48,226 bases of DNA from CAWDPQ01 sp049642465 (GCA_049642465.1 JBAROV010000192.1:1-48226); one strand, 5' to 3'. Numbered from the stretch's first letter, positions 15,284 to 23,821 are shown. Notes: generated from the letters alone by a model not told the origin. Numbers and translations: made by a program.

Positions 15284-16987
15284 TCAGTGCGACGCGGCCG
15301 CCGGCGCGGCGGCCGCGCTCTTCCGCATCCGCGCAAGTCGGTCGTTGAGCAGCGCCGTCTGCCGTTGGTCGACTCCGTAGACGTCCTTCCGGAACTGCAC
15401 GATTCCATCAGCGGAGACACGCGCGGTCCAGTAACCCAGGTAAACGGGCAGCGGGTTCTTCAGTTTGACGTGCTGCTCCTCCCCCGCATGCATTGCTTCC
15501 TCGATGCGCAACTCGGTCCATTCCGGCTGGTCACGCAAAACATATCGTGCAAGTACCACGGGCTGTTCGAGCCGAACGCATCCGTGGCTGAATGATCGGC
15601 CCGCTCGCGCGAAGAGCGAATCGGCCGGAGTGTCGTGAAGATACACATCGAACTGATTCGGAAACATGAACTTGACGAGTCCGAGCGAGTTCTCTGCCCC
15701 GGGACGCTGACGGAAGCGGTATTTGCTGGGATCGCTGAGATCGATGGACGAGGGGTCAACCGGGTTGCCTGACGCGTCGAGTATCTCCATGTTCTGCCGG
15801 CTGAGAAATTCCGGATCTTTCACGATCGCTGGCAGCGTTTCTCCTTCGGCGATATTGGGGGGCACGTTCCAGTACGGGCTGAACACGACGTGCGTCATGA
15901 CGTCGTTGAATATGGGTGTCGGCGTGTCCTGCTTCCCGACGATCGTACGCATCGTGATCGGGACATTCCCGTGATCCCAGACTTCGAGCCGCGCCTCAGG
16001 GATGTTGACGAGGATATAGCGTTCACCCAGGTCGTGCGGCAACCATCGCCAGCGTTCCAGATTCAGGCGAATACGGCCAATTCGTTCCTCGATCGGCACA
16101 TTCATCTCTGCGACGACTGCAGGAGTGATTACCCCGTCATCAGTCAGTCCGTGCCTGCGCTGGAACCGCTTCACGGCCTCCACCAACTCACCGCTGTACG
16201 AGGCAGGCTGGCCGTCACGAGGCACGCTGCCCTTGTAATCACCTGACGCCGCGAGCCGTTTGGCAATCGCGACAGCGGTATCGTGGCGTTGACCAGGTCT
16301 CAACTTCGTCACCGGCACGTTGGGCCAACCACCTTTGGCTGCCTGTTCGCGGTACTCGGCGAGTACCACGCGCAAGTTCCGGTACTGCGCGTTGTCCGGC
16401 GTGAGCTGTTGCAGGGACGCCGCGATCCGATTGTTGTTGAGCGCGTCTTCGAGGTGGGATCGCGGATCGAAGCTTTCCGGCTTGATTTGCCAGCTTCGAT
16501 CTGCGTGCGCGAGATCAGAAAGTCCGTCAGCGAGATCGGACGCGTATTTCAGATACAAGGACGTCAACCAGACGTCGAGGGCCCCTGCTTCTTTGGGTTC
16601 GAACCCCTTTTTCGTCAGGAATCCTTTCGAGGCTTCCTGCGCCTTTTGATCGATGAGCGCCACATTGTAGAGTTGTGGGTCGAGCCCTTCGTGGTCCGCT
16701 CCCCAGAGCGCCTTGATAAAGTCGCGCATCTGCGACCTTGGAGCTGTGCCGTCGATCCACGCGGGCGCGAACTGCCGGTTCGCGTAGAACTCTCGCGTGA
16801 GCTTCCACAAGCGTCCACCTTCGGCGTCGGCCGCCACGTACGGAGGGCGGTTAGAGGATTGCACCGTCGCGCGCACAGCGTGGCTGACTTGAGCCTGCTC
16901 CTTTTCAGCCATTGCACTCGTACATGCAGCAAGCCAGGGAATCGAGAGAAGGATCCCGAGCGACAACGCATGGCCGGCACGTGGCAT
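15284..16987 (-). CDS. L,D-transpeptidase (YcbB/LdtD type), lipoprotein
   Basis: 567 aa. Cross-links or attaches to peptidoglycan through meso-diaminopimelate. ATG 16987 has AAGGAG 8 nt upstream. The N-terminus ends in a lipobox, LAAC (Cys near residue 22), so the protein is probably anchored to a periplasmic membrane face. Domain order: alpha-helical scaffold (about 40-230), peptidoglycan-binding domain VEAVKRFQRRHGLTDDGVITPAVV (about 265-300), then the YkuD catalytic domain. The latter has TPIFNDVMTHVVFSPYWNVPPNI and the active-site SHGCVRL with Cys470. A longer in-frame start (MTKEHS...) is less likely. It is convergent with the response regulators and divergent from the PHP gene. Confidence 0.9.
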   Translation of the reverse strand: MPRAGHALSLGILLSIPWLAACTSAMAEKEQAQVSHAVRATVQSSNRPPYVAADAEGGRLWKLTREFYANRQFAPAWIDGTAPRSQMRDFIKALWGADHEGLDPQLYNVALIDQKAQEASKGFLTKKGFEPKEAGALDVWLTSLYLKYASDLADGLSDLAHADRSWQIKPESFDPRSHLEDALNNNRIAASLQQLTPDNAQYRNLRVVLAEYREQAAKGGWPNVPVTKLRPGQRHDTAVAIAKRLAASGDYKGSVPRDGQPASYSGELVEAVKRFQRRHGLTDDGVITPAVVAEMNVPIEERIGRIRLNLERWRWLPHDLGERYILVNIPEARLEVWDHGNVPITMRTIVGKQDTPTPIFNDVMTHVVFSPYWNVPPNIAEGETLPAIVKDPEFLSRQNMEILDASGNPVDPSSIDLSDPSKYRFRQRPGAENSLGLVKFMFPNQFDVYLHDTPADSLFARAGRSFSHGCVRLEQPVVLARYVLRDQPEWTELRIEEAMHAGEEQHVKLKNPLPVYLGYWTARVSADGIVQFRKDVYGVDQRQTALLNDRLARMRKSAAAAPAAASH

Positions 16988-17108
16988 CGAATGCTCCTTC
17001 GTCACTGCAGGGTGTGGAGCAAGGGAAATGCCGGAACTGAGCGGTAGAAATGACGAGAATTCAGGTGTTTACTGCCGTACGCTGCTGTTCGATTCCGCTG
17101 GTGTGAAC

Positions 17109-18269
17109 GTGACTACCCACTCCAGGACATCCAAGCCCAAGCGAACCTCACGCCGCTCGCGCCGGGTTCAACCCGAACTCGATGATCTGAATATGAGGGC
17201 CGTGAGCCTTCTGCATGACATGGCCGAGCTCCAGACCGTGGAACGAGCCAAGTTCGGTTACAAACGCGCGGCGAAAGCGATAGTCGGCTTGCCGGTCCAA
17301 GTGTCCGATCTCGTCGAGGCGGGGTCGCTGCGCGAGGTTCCATTCATTGGGCCGTCGACCGCGCGAATCATTACCGAGCTCGTCGAGACCGGGCAGTCCC
17401 CAACGGTCGAAGCGGCGATTGCCGCTTCGCGAAAAGCGTCGCAGGTCGCAGCCAAAAGGCTTTTGCGCAGCAATTACCTGAGTCAGGCGGCCATGCTGCA
17501 CGTCCACGGCCTCGCACTCAGCCAAGACGTCATCAGCCGCGCATCGTTTCGCGGTGACTTTCAGATGCACACGACGGGAAGCGACGGTGGAGAAACCGTG
17601 CGGACGATGATCGAGGCGTGCCGTGCGCTGGGACACACCTGCATGGGGGTGACCGACCATTCGTACGGGCTGCCGATCGCGCGCGGAATGAGTATGTCCG
17701 AAGTTGAGCGGCAGCACGTCGAAATCGATCGGTTGAACGAGGAGTACGCGGGATCGTTCCGCGTGTTCAAGGGGATCGAGGCGAACATCCTGATCGACGG
17801 GCAACTGGATCTGCGACCGGAAGAATGTGACGTCTTCGAATTCGTCGTCGCCTCACCGCATTCGCTCCTGCGGCGAGCCGAAGACCAGACGCAGCGGCTG
17901 CTCGGGGCAATCCGGGGCCGCCGAGTCGCAATCCTGGGTCATCCGAGAGGCCGGATTTATAACAGTCGCGCCGGTGTCGTCGCTCAATGGGACCGCGTCT
18001 TTGCGGAGGCCGCGGCTCGCCGGGTCGCCATCGAAGTTGACGGCAACTGGCATCGTCAGGATCTTGACTTCAGTCTGCTGCGAGCGGCCTGCGACGCGGG
18101 CTGCCTCTTCGCGCTCGACAGCGATGCGCATTCGATCGGTGAACTTCGCTTCACCGATTTTGCGCTGGCACACGCCCGACTGGCGGGCGTTCCAACCGAC
18201 CGTGTGATCAATACCTGGAGTGACGAAGCGCTCGAGGCGTGGATGGCGGAAAGGAAACAGAGTCGCTAG
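17109..18269 (+). CDS. HhH-PHP domain protein (PolX-like without the polymerase core)
   Basis: 386 aa from GTG 17109; ATG 17028 is an alternative, but it would add 27 unconserved residues and shrink the divergent promoter gap to 40 bp. After a basic tail (SKPKRTSRRSRR), residues ~25-140 resemble the DNA polymerase beta 8-kDa/HhH region (FGYKRAAKAIVGLP, LREVPFIGPSTARIITELVETG). The C-terminal PHP phosphoesterase domain shows FRGDFQMHTTGSDGG, GVTDHSYGL, FKGIEANIL, ASPHSLL, ILGHPRGR, IEVDGNWHR and ALDSDAHS, a near-complete trinuclear metal site. The first site has Gln in place of the usual His in HxH. Family-X polymerase palm and fingers are absent. The role is likely DNA-end or nucleotide phosphoester cleavage. 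Confidence 0.78.
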   Translation: MTTHSRTSKPKRTSRRSRRVQPELDDLNMRAVSLLHDMAELQTVERAKFGYKRAAKAIVGLPVQVSDLVEAGSLREVPFIGPSTARIITELVETGQSPTVEAAIAASRKASQVAAKRLLRSNYLSQAAMLHVHGLALSQDVISRASFRGDFQMHTTGSDGGETVRTMIEACRALGHTCMGVTDHSYGLPIARGMSMSEVERQHVEIDRLNEEYAGSFRVFKGIEANILIDGQLDLRPEECDVFEFVVASPHSLLRRAEDQTQRLLGAIRGRRVAILGHPRGRIYNSRAGVVAQWDRVFAEAAARRVAIEVDGNWHRQDLDFSLLRAACDAGCLFALDSDAHSIGELRFTDFALAHARLAGVPTDRVINTWSDEALEAWMAERKQSR

Positions 18270-18309
18270 TCGCCAGTCGCTAGTCGCCAGTCTCTAGTTT
18301 CAAGTGAGC
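18261..18309. repeat. Heptameric array overlapping two convergent stop codons
   Basis: Seven consecutive 7-bp units starting with AGT: AGTCGCT, AGTCGCC, AGTCGCT, AGTCGCC, AGTCTCT, AGTTTCA, AGTGAGC. The first TAG belongs to the plus-strand PHP gene (18267-18269), and the minus-strand HMG-CoA lyase stop is at 18280-18282, so the array forms both gene ends. Similar arrays occur at 30735 and 48136. Confidence 0.75.
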
Positions 18310-19212
18310 AGGGCGTCGGCGTGTGGCCTGGTAGTACCGCGAGGGCAGCGGATGCCCGACGTGCGCTTCGATGTACGCCGATGCATCGAGCAGCGCGTCC
18401 AGATTGATTCCGGTCGGAATGCCAAGGCCCTGGAGCATATACACGAGGTCCTCGGTGGCAAGGTTGCCGGTTGCACCGGGTGCATACGGGCAACCGCCCA
18501 GGCCGCCGGCTGACGCATCGAAGGTAGCAACACCGAGATCGAGCCCCGTCAGGACGTTGGCCAGCGCCATCCCGCGGGTGTCGTGAAAATGCAGCGCGAT
18601 GGAATCGAGCGGAATGCGGGCGGCAACCGCGGCGACGACCTGTGGCACCTGACCGGGATGCGCGATGCCGATCGTGTCGCTCACGGCGACTTCGAAAGCT
18701 CCCATTGAAATGAGGGCGTCGCACACCTCTGCCACTCGATTTGAGGAAACCTCACCCTCAAACGGGCACCCGAAGGCGGTTGAAACGTACCCACGAACGC
18801 GAATCCCCAGGTCCCGCGCGCGAGAGCAGACCTGTCGATAGGCGACGAGCGATTCGTTGACGCTCTGATTGATGTTCTTGCGACTGAATGTTTCGGAAGC
18901 CGCCGCGAATATGCCAATTTCTTTCACCCCGGATGCGTGTGCCCGCTCCAAACCAGCAAGATTTGGCACCAAGGCGGCATAGCGCACGCCGCTCTGGCGT
19001 TCGATCCCGGCGAATACCGCTTCGGCATCGGCCATCTGCGGGACCCAGCGAGGGCTGACAAACGCCGCGACCTCGATGACCTTCAGCCCTGCCGCCGACA
19101 ATCGATTGACGAATTCGACCTTGTGTTCGGTCGCGACGGCGGTTGTTTCGTTCTGAAGCCCGTCGCGCGGGCCGACCTCGACGATGGTCACTGCCGTAGC
19201 CCGGGCAGTCAT
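18280..19212 (-). CDS. liuE: Hydroxymethylglutaryl-CoA lyase
   Basis: 310 aa. Cleaves HMG-CoA to acetyl-CoA and acetoacetate, the last step of leucine breakdown. DRE-TIM metallolyase signatures: VGPRDGLQNE with the catalytic Arg-Asp, VSPRWVPQMAD, SETFSRKNINQS, VSDTIGIAHPGQ, LHFHDTRGMALAN (metal-binding HxH) and the HMGL active-site Cys loop GGLGGCPYAPGATGNLATED. ATG 19212 overlaps the end of the carrier-protein gene. The last three codons derive from the heptameric array, so the C-terminus TGD is probably repeat-derived. It is the last gene of the operon starting at 23786. The gene symbol follows the Pseudomonas liu nomenclature and is by function. Confidence 0.93.
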   Translation of the reverse strand: MTARATAVTIVEVGPRDGLQNETTAVATEHKVEFVNRLSAAGLKVIEVAAFVSPRWVPQMADAEAVFAGIERQSGVRYAALVPNLAGLERAHASGVKEIGIFAAASETFSRKNINQSVNESLVAYRQVCSRARDLGIRVRGYVSTAFGCPFEGEVSSNRVAEVCDALISMGAFEVAVSDTIGIAHPGQVPQVVAAVAARIPLDSIALHFHDTRGMALANVLTGLDLGVATFDASAGGLGGCPYAPGATGNLATEDLVYMLQGLGIPTGINLDALLDASAYIEAHVGHPLPSRYYQATRRRPAHLKLETGD

Positions 19213-19715
19213 TTCTGATCACCCTTGGTGCTTGCTGCGTGGGTATGGGGAGTCAAGTCGATGAGCGGTTGTCCGGGCTGCACCAGTTCTCCTTCGATGC
19301 AGCGTACAGCTTCGACTCGAGCATCGCTGCTGGCCCGGACGGGCAGTTCCATCTTCATCGCCTCCAGAACCAGCAGCAGTTGTCCCGCATGCACCTCGTC
19401 ACCTGGCGACACGTGCAGTTTCACCACAGTGGCCGGCATCGGCGCGAAGAGATTCTCGTCATGCCCCACGCGTGTTCGCGCACGTCCACCCGGCCGTTGC
19501 AAGTCGAAGGTGTAGGCATTCCCGTTGACGAAGACCCAAACCTTTTCGTCTTGACGGGCGACCCAGACAGTGTGCTCCGCGACGCGCAGCTCTCCGGGTC
19601 GGATTGCCCGAGCGATGATGGGGCGGTCCGTGACAATCGCGCTATCTGGTCCAGTGACTGTCACCTCGTGGTTCACACCGCGCTCATCGCGCAGGATGAT
19701 CCGGTGCGGCGGCAT
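19209..19715 (-). CDS. Biotin carboxyl carrier protein of the methylcrotonyl-CoA carboxylase
   Basis: 168 aa. Residues 1-90 look like the linker/BT-type domain (RIILRDERGVNHEVTVTG, VWVFVNGNAYTFDLQRP). The C-terminal half is a biotinyl domain: LFAPMPATVVKLHVSPGDEVHAGQLLLVLEAMKMELPV, with biotin on Lys121. In Pseudomonas LiuD and mitochondrial MCC alpha this module is fused behind biotin carboxylase. Here it begins 3 bp after the carboxylase stop and in the same frame: the junction reads CGC-TGA-CGA-ATG. No good Shine-Dalgarno precedes ATG 19715, so translation may be coupled to the upstream gene or arise by readthrough. It overlaps the HMG-CoA lyase start by 4 bp. Confidence 0.9.
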   Translation of the reverse strand: MPPHRIILRDERGVNHEVTVTGPDSAIVTDRPIIARAIRPGELRVAEHTVWVARQDEKVWVFVNGNAYTFDLQRPGGRARTRVGHDENLFAPMPATVVKLHVSPGDEVHAGQLLLVLEAMKMELPVRASSDARVEAVRCIEGELVQPGQPLIDLTPHTHAASTKGDQK

Positions 19716-19718
19716 TCG

Positions 19719-21200
19719 TCAGCGGCCCCAGGCCCCGAGGCGCTCCCACGGTTCGACGATCGGTCGGGTGGAGCGTTCGGAAGAAGAACCTGGACCACCG
19801 CCGATGGCTGCCGCGGCGATTGCTTCGGCGGGAGGTGGCGGCGTCGCCAATAACTCAGCGAGGTGCTCGTCGATGAAGCCGGTGTGTGCCATACCGGCGG
19901 CGTAACGCGGATGCGCGAGAACGGCGATCAAAAACGGAAGGTTGGTGCGAATCCCCAGGATCGGGAAGGCCCGAAGCGCGGCAATTGCCCTGGCTCTCGC
20001 GCGCTCACGCGTTTCAGCGTAGGCGATGATCTTGGCGATGAGGGGATCGTAGTGCACGCCGACCTCGTCACCCTCCACCACGCCGGAGTCCACACGGATG
20101 CCCGGCCCAGCGGGCTCCCGATACAGCAGCAACGGTCCAGCCTGCGGCAGGAATCCGTTCGACGGATCTTCCGCATAGATGCGACACTCGATCGCATGGC
20201 CTCTTTGCGATAACGCGGTCTGCGGCCAGGGCAGCGGTAACCCTGCAGCAACATCGAACTGCGCTCGAACGAGATCGATACCGCTCACGGCTTCTGTGAC
20301 CGGGTGCTCGACTTGAAGACGAGTGTTCATCTCGAGAAAGTAGAAGCGGGCGCGATCCCCTTCGCCTTCAAGCAGGAACTCAATGGTTCCAGCATTGCGG
20401 TAGTGTGCGGCCCTGGCCGCTGCGACCGCCGCTGCGCCGAGTTGATTTCGGATCGCCGATGTCAGGACGGGGGAAGGACTCTCTTCGATGACTTTCTGAT
20501 GGCGCCGCTGTAACGAACAGTCGCGTTCGAACAAGTGAACCACGTTGCCGTGGGAATCGGCCAGGATCTGCACCTCCACGTGGCGAGGGTTTTCAATCAA
20601 GCGTTCCACGTACAACGTACCGTCACCGAAGGCGCTGAGAGCCTCGCGCCGCGCCGCGGCGGCTGCCTCACGCGCGTCCGCCTCGCGACAGACGACTCTC
20701 ATTCCTTTGCCGCCACCGCCGGCGGAGGCTTTGATGAGTACCGGATAGCCAATCTCACGAGCGGCGGTACCGACACCCTCGTCAGACTGATCGCGCGGCG
20801 TCGCACCCGGGACTACCGGAACGCCAGCCCGCTGCATCAACTCGCGCGCGGCCAGCTTCGACCCCATTCGCGCGATCACGTCGGCGGGGGGACCGACGAA
20901 TGTCAGCCCGGCCTCTTCACACGCTCGTGCAAGTTCAGGTCGTTCCGAGAGAAACCCGTAACCTGGATGGATGGCGTCAGCGCCGCTCGACTGGGCCGCC
21001 GCGAGCAGAGCCGGGATGTTCAAGTAGCTGTCGCCGGGAGGAGCGGGACCAATTCGCACCGCCCGGTCGGCAAGAAGGACGTGGCGCGCCAAGGCGTCCG
21101 CGTCCGAAAAGACCGCGATGCTCTCGAGTCCCGCCTCACGGCACGCGCGGACGATGCGAACGGCTATTTCCCCGCGATTGGCGACCAGCACGCGTTTCAT
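19719..21200 (-). CDS. Acyl-CoA (methylcrotonyl-CoA) carboxylase, biotin carboxylase subunit
   Basis: 493 aa. ATP-dependent carboxylation of carrier-bound biotin. N-terminal MKRVLVANRGEIAVRIVRACREAG, GYGFLSERPELARACEEAG, ATP-grasp KASAGGGGKGMRVV, EMNTRLQVEHPVTE with catalytic residues, and GHAIECRIYAEDP. The C-terminus ends with EPWERLGAWGR, which in fused alpha subunits leads straight into the BT domain; here a single TGA intervenes. Context with methylcrotonyl-CoA carboxylase beta, methylglutaconyl-CoA hydratase and HMG-CoA lyase makes 3-methylcrotonyl-CoA the likely substrate, though propionyl- and acetyl-CoA carboxylases share the subunit. ATG 21200 is preferred over TTG 21203. Confidence 0.92.
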   Translation of the reverse strand: MKRVLVANRGEIAVRIVRACREAGLESIAVFSDADALARHVLLADRAVRIGPAPPGDSYLNIPALLAAAQSSGADAIHPGYGFLSERPELARACEEAGLTFVGPPADVIARMGSKLAARELMQRAGVPVVPGATPRDQSDEGVGTAAREIGYPVLIKASAGGGGKGMRVVCREADAREAAAAARREALSAFGDGTLYVERLIENPRHVEVQILADSHGNVVHLFERDCSLQRRHQKVIEESPSPVLTSAIRNQLGAAAVAAARAAHYRNAGTIEFLLEGEGDRARFYFLEMNTRLQVEHPVTEAVSGIDLVRAQFDVAAGLPLPWPQTALSQRGHAIECRIYAEDPSNGFLPQAGPLLLYREPAGPGIRVDSGVVEGDEVGVHYDPLIAKIIAYAETRERARARAIAALRAFPILGIRTNLPFLIAVLAHPRYAAGMAHTGFIDEHLAELLATPPPPAEAIAAAAIGGGPGSSSERSTRPIVEPWERLGAWGR

Positions 21201-21389
21201 CAATGAATCCGCCCCCCCTTTTTTAGTGCTCGCGGGACCCCCCCGCCTCCGCGCGCGAATAGGTCCGACCTCCCGTCCTCACTTAGTGCTCGCGGGGCCC
21301 CACCCCCGCTCGCGCTCGCTCGGCGGCGGCGCTCCGCGCCGCTTCCCTCCGGCGCCTCGCTCGGGGCGCAGGCGCTCCGTCCTCCCGTC
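21201..21389. repeat. GC-rich intergenic repeat region inside the leucine operon
   Basis: The 189-bp gap holds TTAGTGCTCGCGGG twice, at 21223-21236 and 21283-21296, exactly 60 bp apart. CCTCCCGTCCT is also present twice, at 21269-21279 and 21381-21391. A strong hairpin (GCGGCGC at 21326-21332, GCGCCGC at 21336-21342) lies between. No coding potential looks real. The other gaps of this operon are 12 bp or less, so the insert looks like a mobile or dispersed repeat. Confidence 0.55.
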
Positions 21390-22166
21390 CTACGGGATCC
21401 AGTTCGGCTTCCGCTTCTGCAGAAACGCTCGCATCCCTTCCTGTCCTTCGGACGACACGCGCTGCTCCGCGATGCGCGTGGTCGTCAAACCAATCACATC
21501 TTCCGATCGGCACCCGCGGATCTCCCGGAGCAGCCCTTTGGCGGCGGAGACCGCGCGCGGTCCGGACGTGAAAATCTCCCGAAGGTAGTCGTCCACGGCC
21601 TCGTCGAGTTTGGACCTGGAGACGACGCGGTGGATGAGACCGATGCGCCGCGCCCGCTTTGCGGTGAACCGTGCGCCTGTGAGGAACAGTTCACGAGCGG
21701 CAGAGGAGCCGATCTTGCCCAACACATACGGCGAGATAACCGCGGGCATGATTCCGAGCTTCGTTTCCGTGAAACCGAACACCGTATCGTCGGCGGCTAC
21801 GGCGACGTCCGCCACGGCGACCAGTCCCGCTCCGCCGCCAAGCGCCGCTCCGTGCACGCGCGCGATGAGCGGCACCGGCAGGGTGTCGAGCATCTCCAGC
21901 ATGCGGGCGAGATCTTCGGCGTCGCGCCGATTCTCCTCGCGAGTGTAGGCAACCGCCTTCGTCATCCAGGCGAGATCGGCGCCTGCGCAGAATGATTGGC
22001 CCGATCCCGCGAGCACGACTGCACGGAGCCCTGCATCGGCCGCTGCATCTTTGGCGGCGGCGGTCAATGCGGCAATCACCTCCTCGTCGAAGGCGTTGCG
22101 GACGTCCGGGCGATTGAGCGTGATACGGAGGACGGAATCGGACCATTCCGTCAACACGACAGACAA
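21390..22166 (-). CDS. liuC: Enoyl-CoA hydratase/isomerase, probable methylglutaconyl-CoA hydratase
   Basis: 258 aa crotonase-fold protein hydrating 3-methylglutaconyl-CoA to HMG-CoA. Landmarks: ITLNRPDVRNAFDEEVIAAL, oxyanion-hole GSGQSFCAGADLAWM, VHGAALGGGAGLVAVADVAVA, FTETKLGIMPAVISPYV with the position of the catalytic Glu, and RIGLIHRVV. The motif SFCAGADLAWM is typical of the methylglutaconyl-CoA hydratase group. TTG 22166 is the start: GGAGG lies 7 nt upstream and no ATG is available in that stretch. It lies between the two carboxylase subunit genes, 12 bp after the beta subunit stop. Confidence 0.88.
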   Translation of the reverse strand: MSVVLTEWSDSVLRITLNRPDVRNAFDEEVIAALTAAAKDAAADAGLRAVVLAGSGQSFCAGADLAWMTKAVAYTREENRRDAEDLARMLEMLDTLPVPLIARVHGAALGGGAGLVAVADVAVAADDTVFGFTETKLGIMPAVISPYVLGKIGSSAARELFLTGARFTAKRARRIGLIHRVVSRSKLDEAVDDYLREIFTSGPRAVSAAKGLLREIRGCRSEDVIGLTTTRIAEQRVSSEGQEGMRAFLQKRKPNWIP

Positions 22167-22178
22167 TTGCGGCCTCCG

Positions 22179-23786
22179 TTACATCCGGAAAATGCCGAAC
22201 TTTGCGGCGGCGATTGGTGCGTTGTAGGCCGCCGACAGTCCCAAGGCAAGCGCCTCGCGCGTCTGCGCCGGATCGAGAATCCCATCGTCCCACAAACGTG
22301 CAGTGGAGTAGTACGGCGATCCTTCGCTCTCGTACTTCTCCAACAGGGGTGCGCGGATCTCGTGCTCCTCCGCATCGCTCAATTGACGTGCCTCTCGCGC
22401 CAGCTGATCGCGCTTCACCGTCGTGAGCACGCCAGCAGCCTGCTCACCCCCCATGACGGAAATCCTTCCGTTCGGCCACATCCACAGCAATCTCGGATCG
22501 TAGGCACGGCCAGCCATGCCGTAATTACCGGCGCCGAAGGAGCCGCCGATGATGACGGTGAATTTCGGGACTACTGAATTGGCGACGGCATGGACCATCT
22601 TCGCGCCGTCCTTGGCGATTCCTGCGCGCTCGTACTGCCGGCCGACGATGAATCCCGTGATGTTCTGCAGAAAGATCAGTGGAATGCCGCGCAAATTGCA
22701 CAATTCGATGAAATGCGTGGCCTTGAGCGCGGACTCCGAAAAGAGAACGCCGTTGTTCGCGACGATTCCCACCAGGAACCCGTGAAGCCGCGCGAATCCG
22801 GTCACGAGTGTGGCCCCGTATCGTTCCTTGAATTCATCGAAGCGCGAACCATCCACGAGGCGCGCGACGATTTCACGAACCTCGTAGGGCTTACGGGTGT
22901 CGGTGTTCACGATTCCATAAATCTCGGCAGGGTCGTAGGCCGGATCCTCGGCCGTCGTGATGTCGGCTGGAAGCTGCTTCACCGAGTGCAGTGTGCCGGC
23001 AATCGTCCGAGCCAGATGCAGGGCATGTTCATCGTCTTCGGCCAGATAGTCGGCGACGCCCGATAGCCGCGTATGGACATCGGCGCCGCCAAGTTCCTCG
23101 GCGGAGACTTCTTCGCCCGTTGCCGCTTTGACGAGCGGCGGTCCGCCCAGAAAGATGGTTCCGGTTCCTTTGACGATGATGGTTTCATCCGACATCGCTG
23201 GGACGTAGGCGCCGCCAGCGGTGCAGGATCCCATGACGACTGCAATCTGCGGAATGCGCTCCGCAGACATCCGTGCCTGGTTGTAGAAGATGCGGCCGAA
23301 GTGCTCGCGGTCGGGAAACACGTCAGCCTGCAGCGGGAGAAATGCGCCCCCGGAATCCACCAGATAGATGCAGGGCAGACGGTTTTCGAGCGCTACCTGT
23401 TGCGCCCGCAGGTGTTTCTTGACGGTCAGGGGATAGTAGGTGCCCCCTTTCACGGTCGCGTCGTTGGCGACCACCATCACCTCGTGGCCCAAAACCCGGC
23501 CGATTCCAGTCACCAGGCCAGCTCCCGGCGCCTCGTTGTCGTAGAGGTTCCAGGCGGCGAGGGGCGACAATTCCAGAAACGGTGAAGCTGGATCCAGGAG
23601 CTTGTCGATCCGCTCTCGAACGGGGAGTTTTCCTTGTTCCCGCTGCCGCTCGACGTACTTCGGACCGCCCCCCTGTCGCGCCGCCACGGTCCGCTCCCGC
23701 AGTTCAGCGACGAGCGCGGTCATCCTGGCGGCATTGCCGCGAAATAGTTCAGAGTTCGGGTCGATGTGGGATGCCAGTCTGTCCAT
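22179..23786 (-). CDS. liuB: Methylcrotonyl-CoA carboxylase beta (carboxyltransferase) subunit
   Basis: 535 aa. Transfers CO2 from biotin to 3-methylcrotonyl-CoA. Landmarks: GGGPKYVERQREQGKLPVRERI, AWNLYDNEAPGAGLVTGIGRV, NDATVKGGTYYPLTVKKHLRAQ, YLVDSGGAFLPLQADVFPD, GSCTAGGAYVPAMSDE, GTIFLGGPPLVKAATGEEVSAEELGGADVH, FLQNITGFIVGRQYERAGIAKDGAKMV, and the oxyanion-type GGSFGAGNYGMAGRAYDPRLLWMWPN. These are the methylcrotonyl-specific forms. ATG 23786 is used: the region upstream is promoter-like, with TATCAT 14 bp before the start and no Shine-Dalgarno. It is the first gene of the operon and divergent from the NtrC-type regulator. Isovaleryl-CoA dehydrogenase is missing from this locus. Confidence 0.94.
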   Translation of the reverse strand: MDRLASHIDPNSELFRGNAARMTALVAELRERTVAARQGGGPKYVERQREQGKLPVRERIDKLLDPASPFLELSPLAAWNLYDNEAPGAGLVTGIGRVLGHEVMVVANDATVKGGTYYPLTVKKHLRAQQVALENRLPCIYLVDSGGAFLPLQADVFPDREHFGRIFYNQARMSAERIPQIAVVMGSCTAGGAYVPAMSDETIIVKGTGTIFLGGPPLVKAATGEEVSAEELGGADVHTRLSGVADYLAEDDEHALHLARTIAGTLHSVKQLPADITTAEDPAYDPAEIYGIVNTDTRKPYEVREIVARLVDGSRFDEFKERYGATLVTGFARLHGFLVGIVANNGVLFSESALKATHFIELCNLRGIPLIFLQNITGFIVGRQYERAGIAKDGAKMVHAVANSVVPKFTVIIGGSFGAGNYGMAGRAYDPRLLWMWPNGRISVMGGEQAAGVLTTVKRDQLAREARQLSDAEEHEIRAPLLEKYESEGSPYYSTARLWDDGILDPAQTREALALGLSAAYNAPIAAAKFGIFRM

Positions 23787-23821
23787 CAGTCGGCTGTTTA
23801 ATGATAGCTGAGCTTCCTCTA

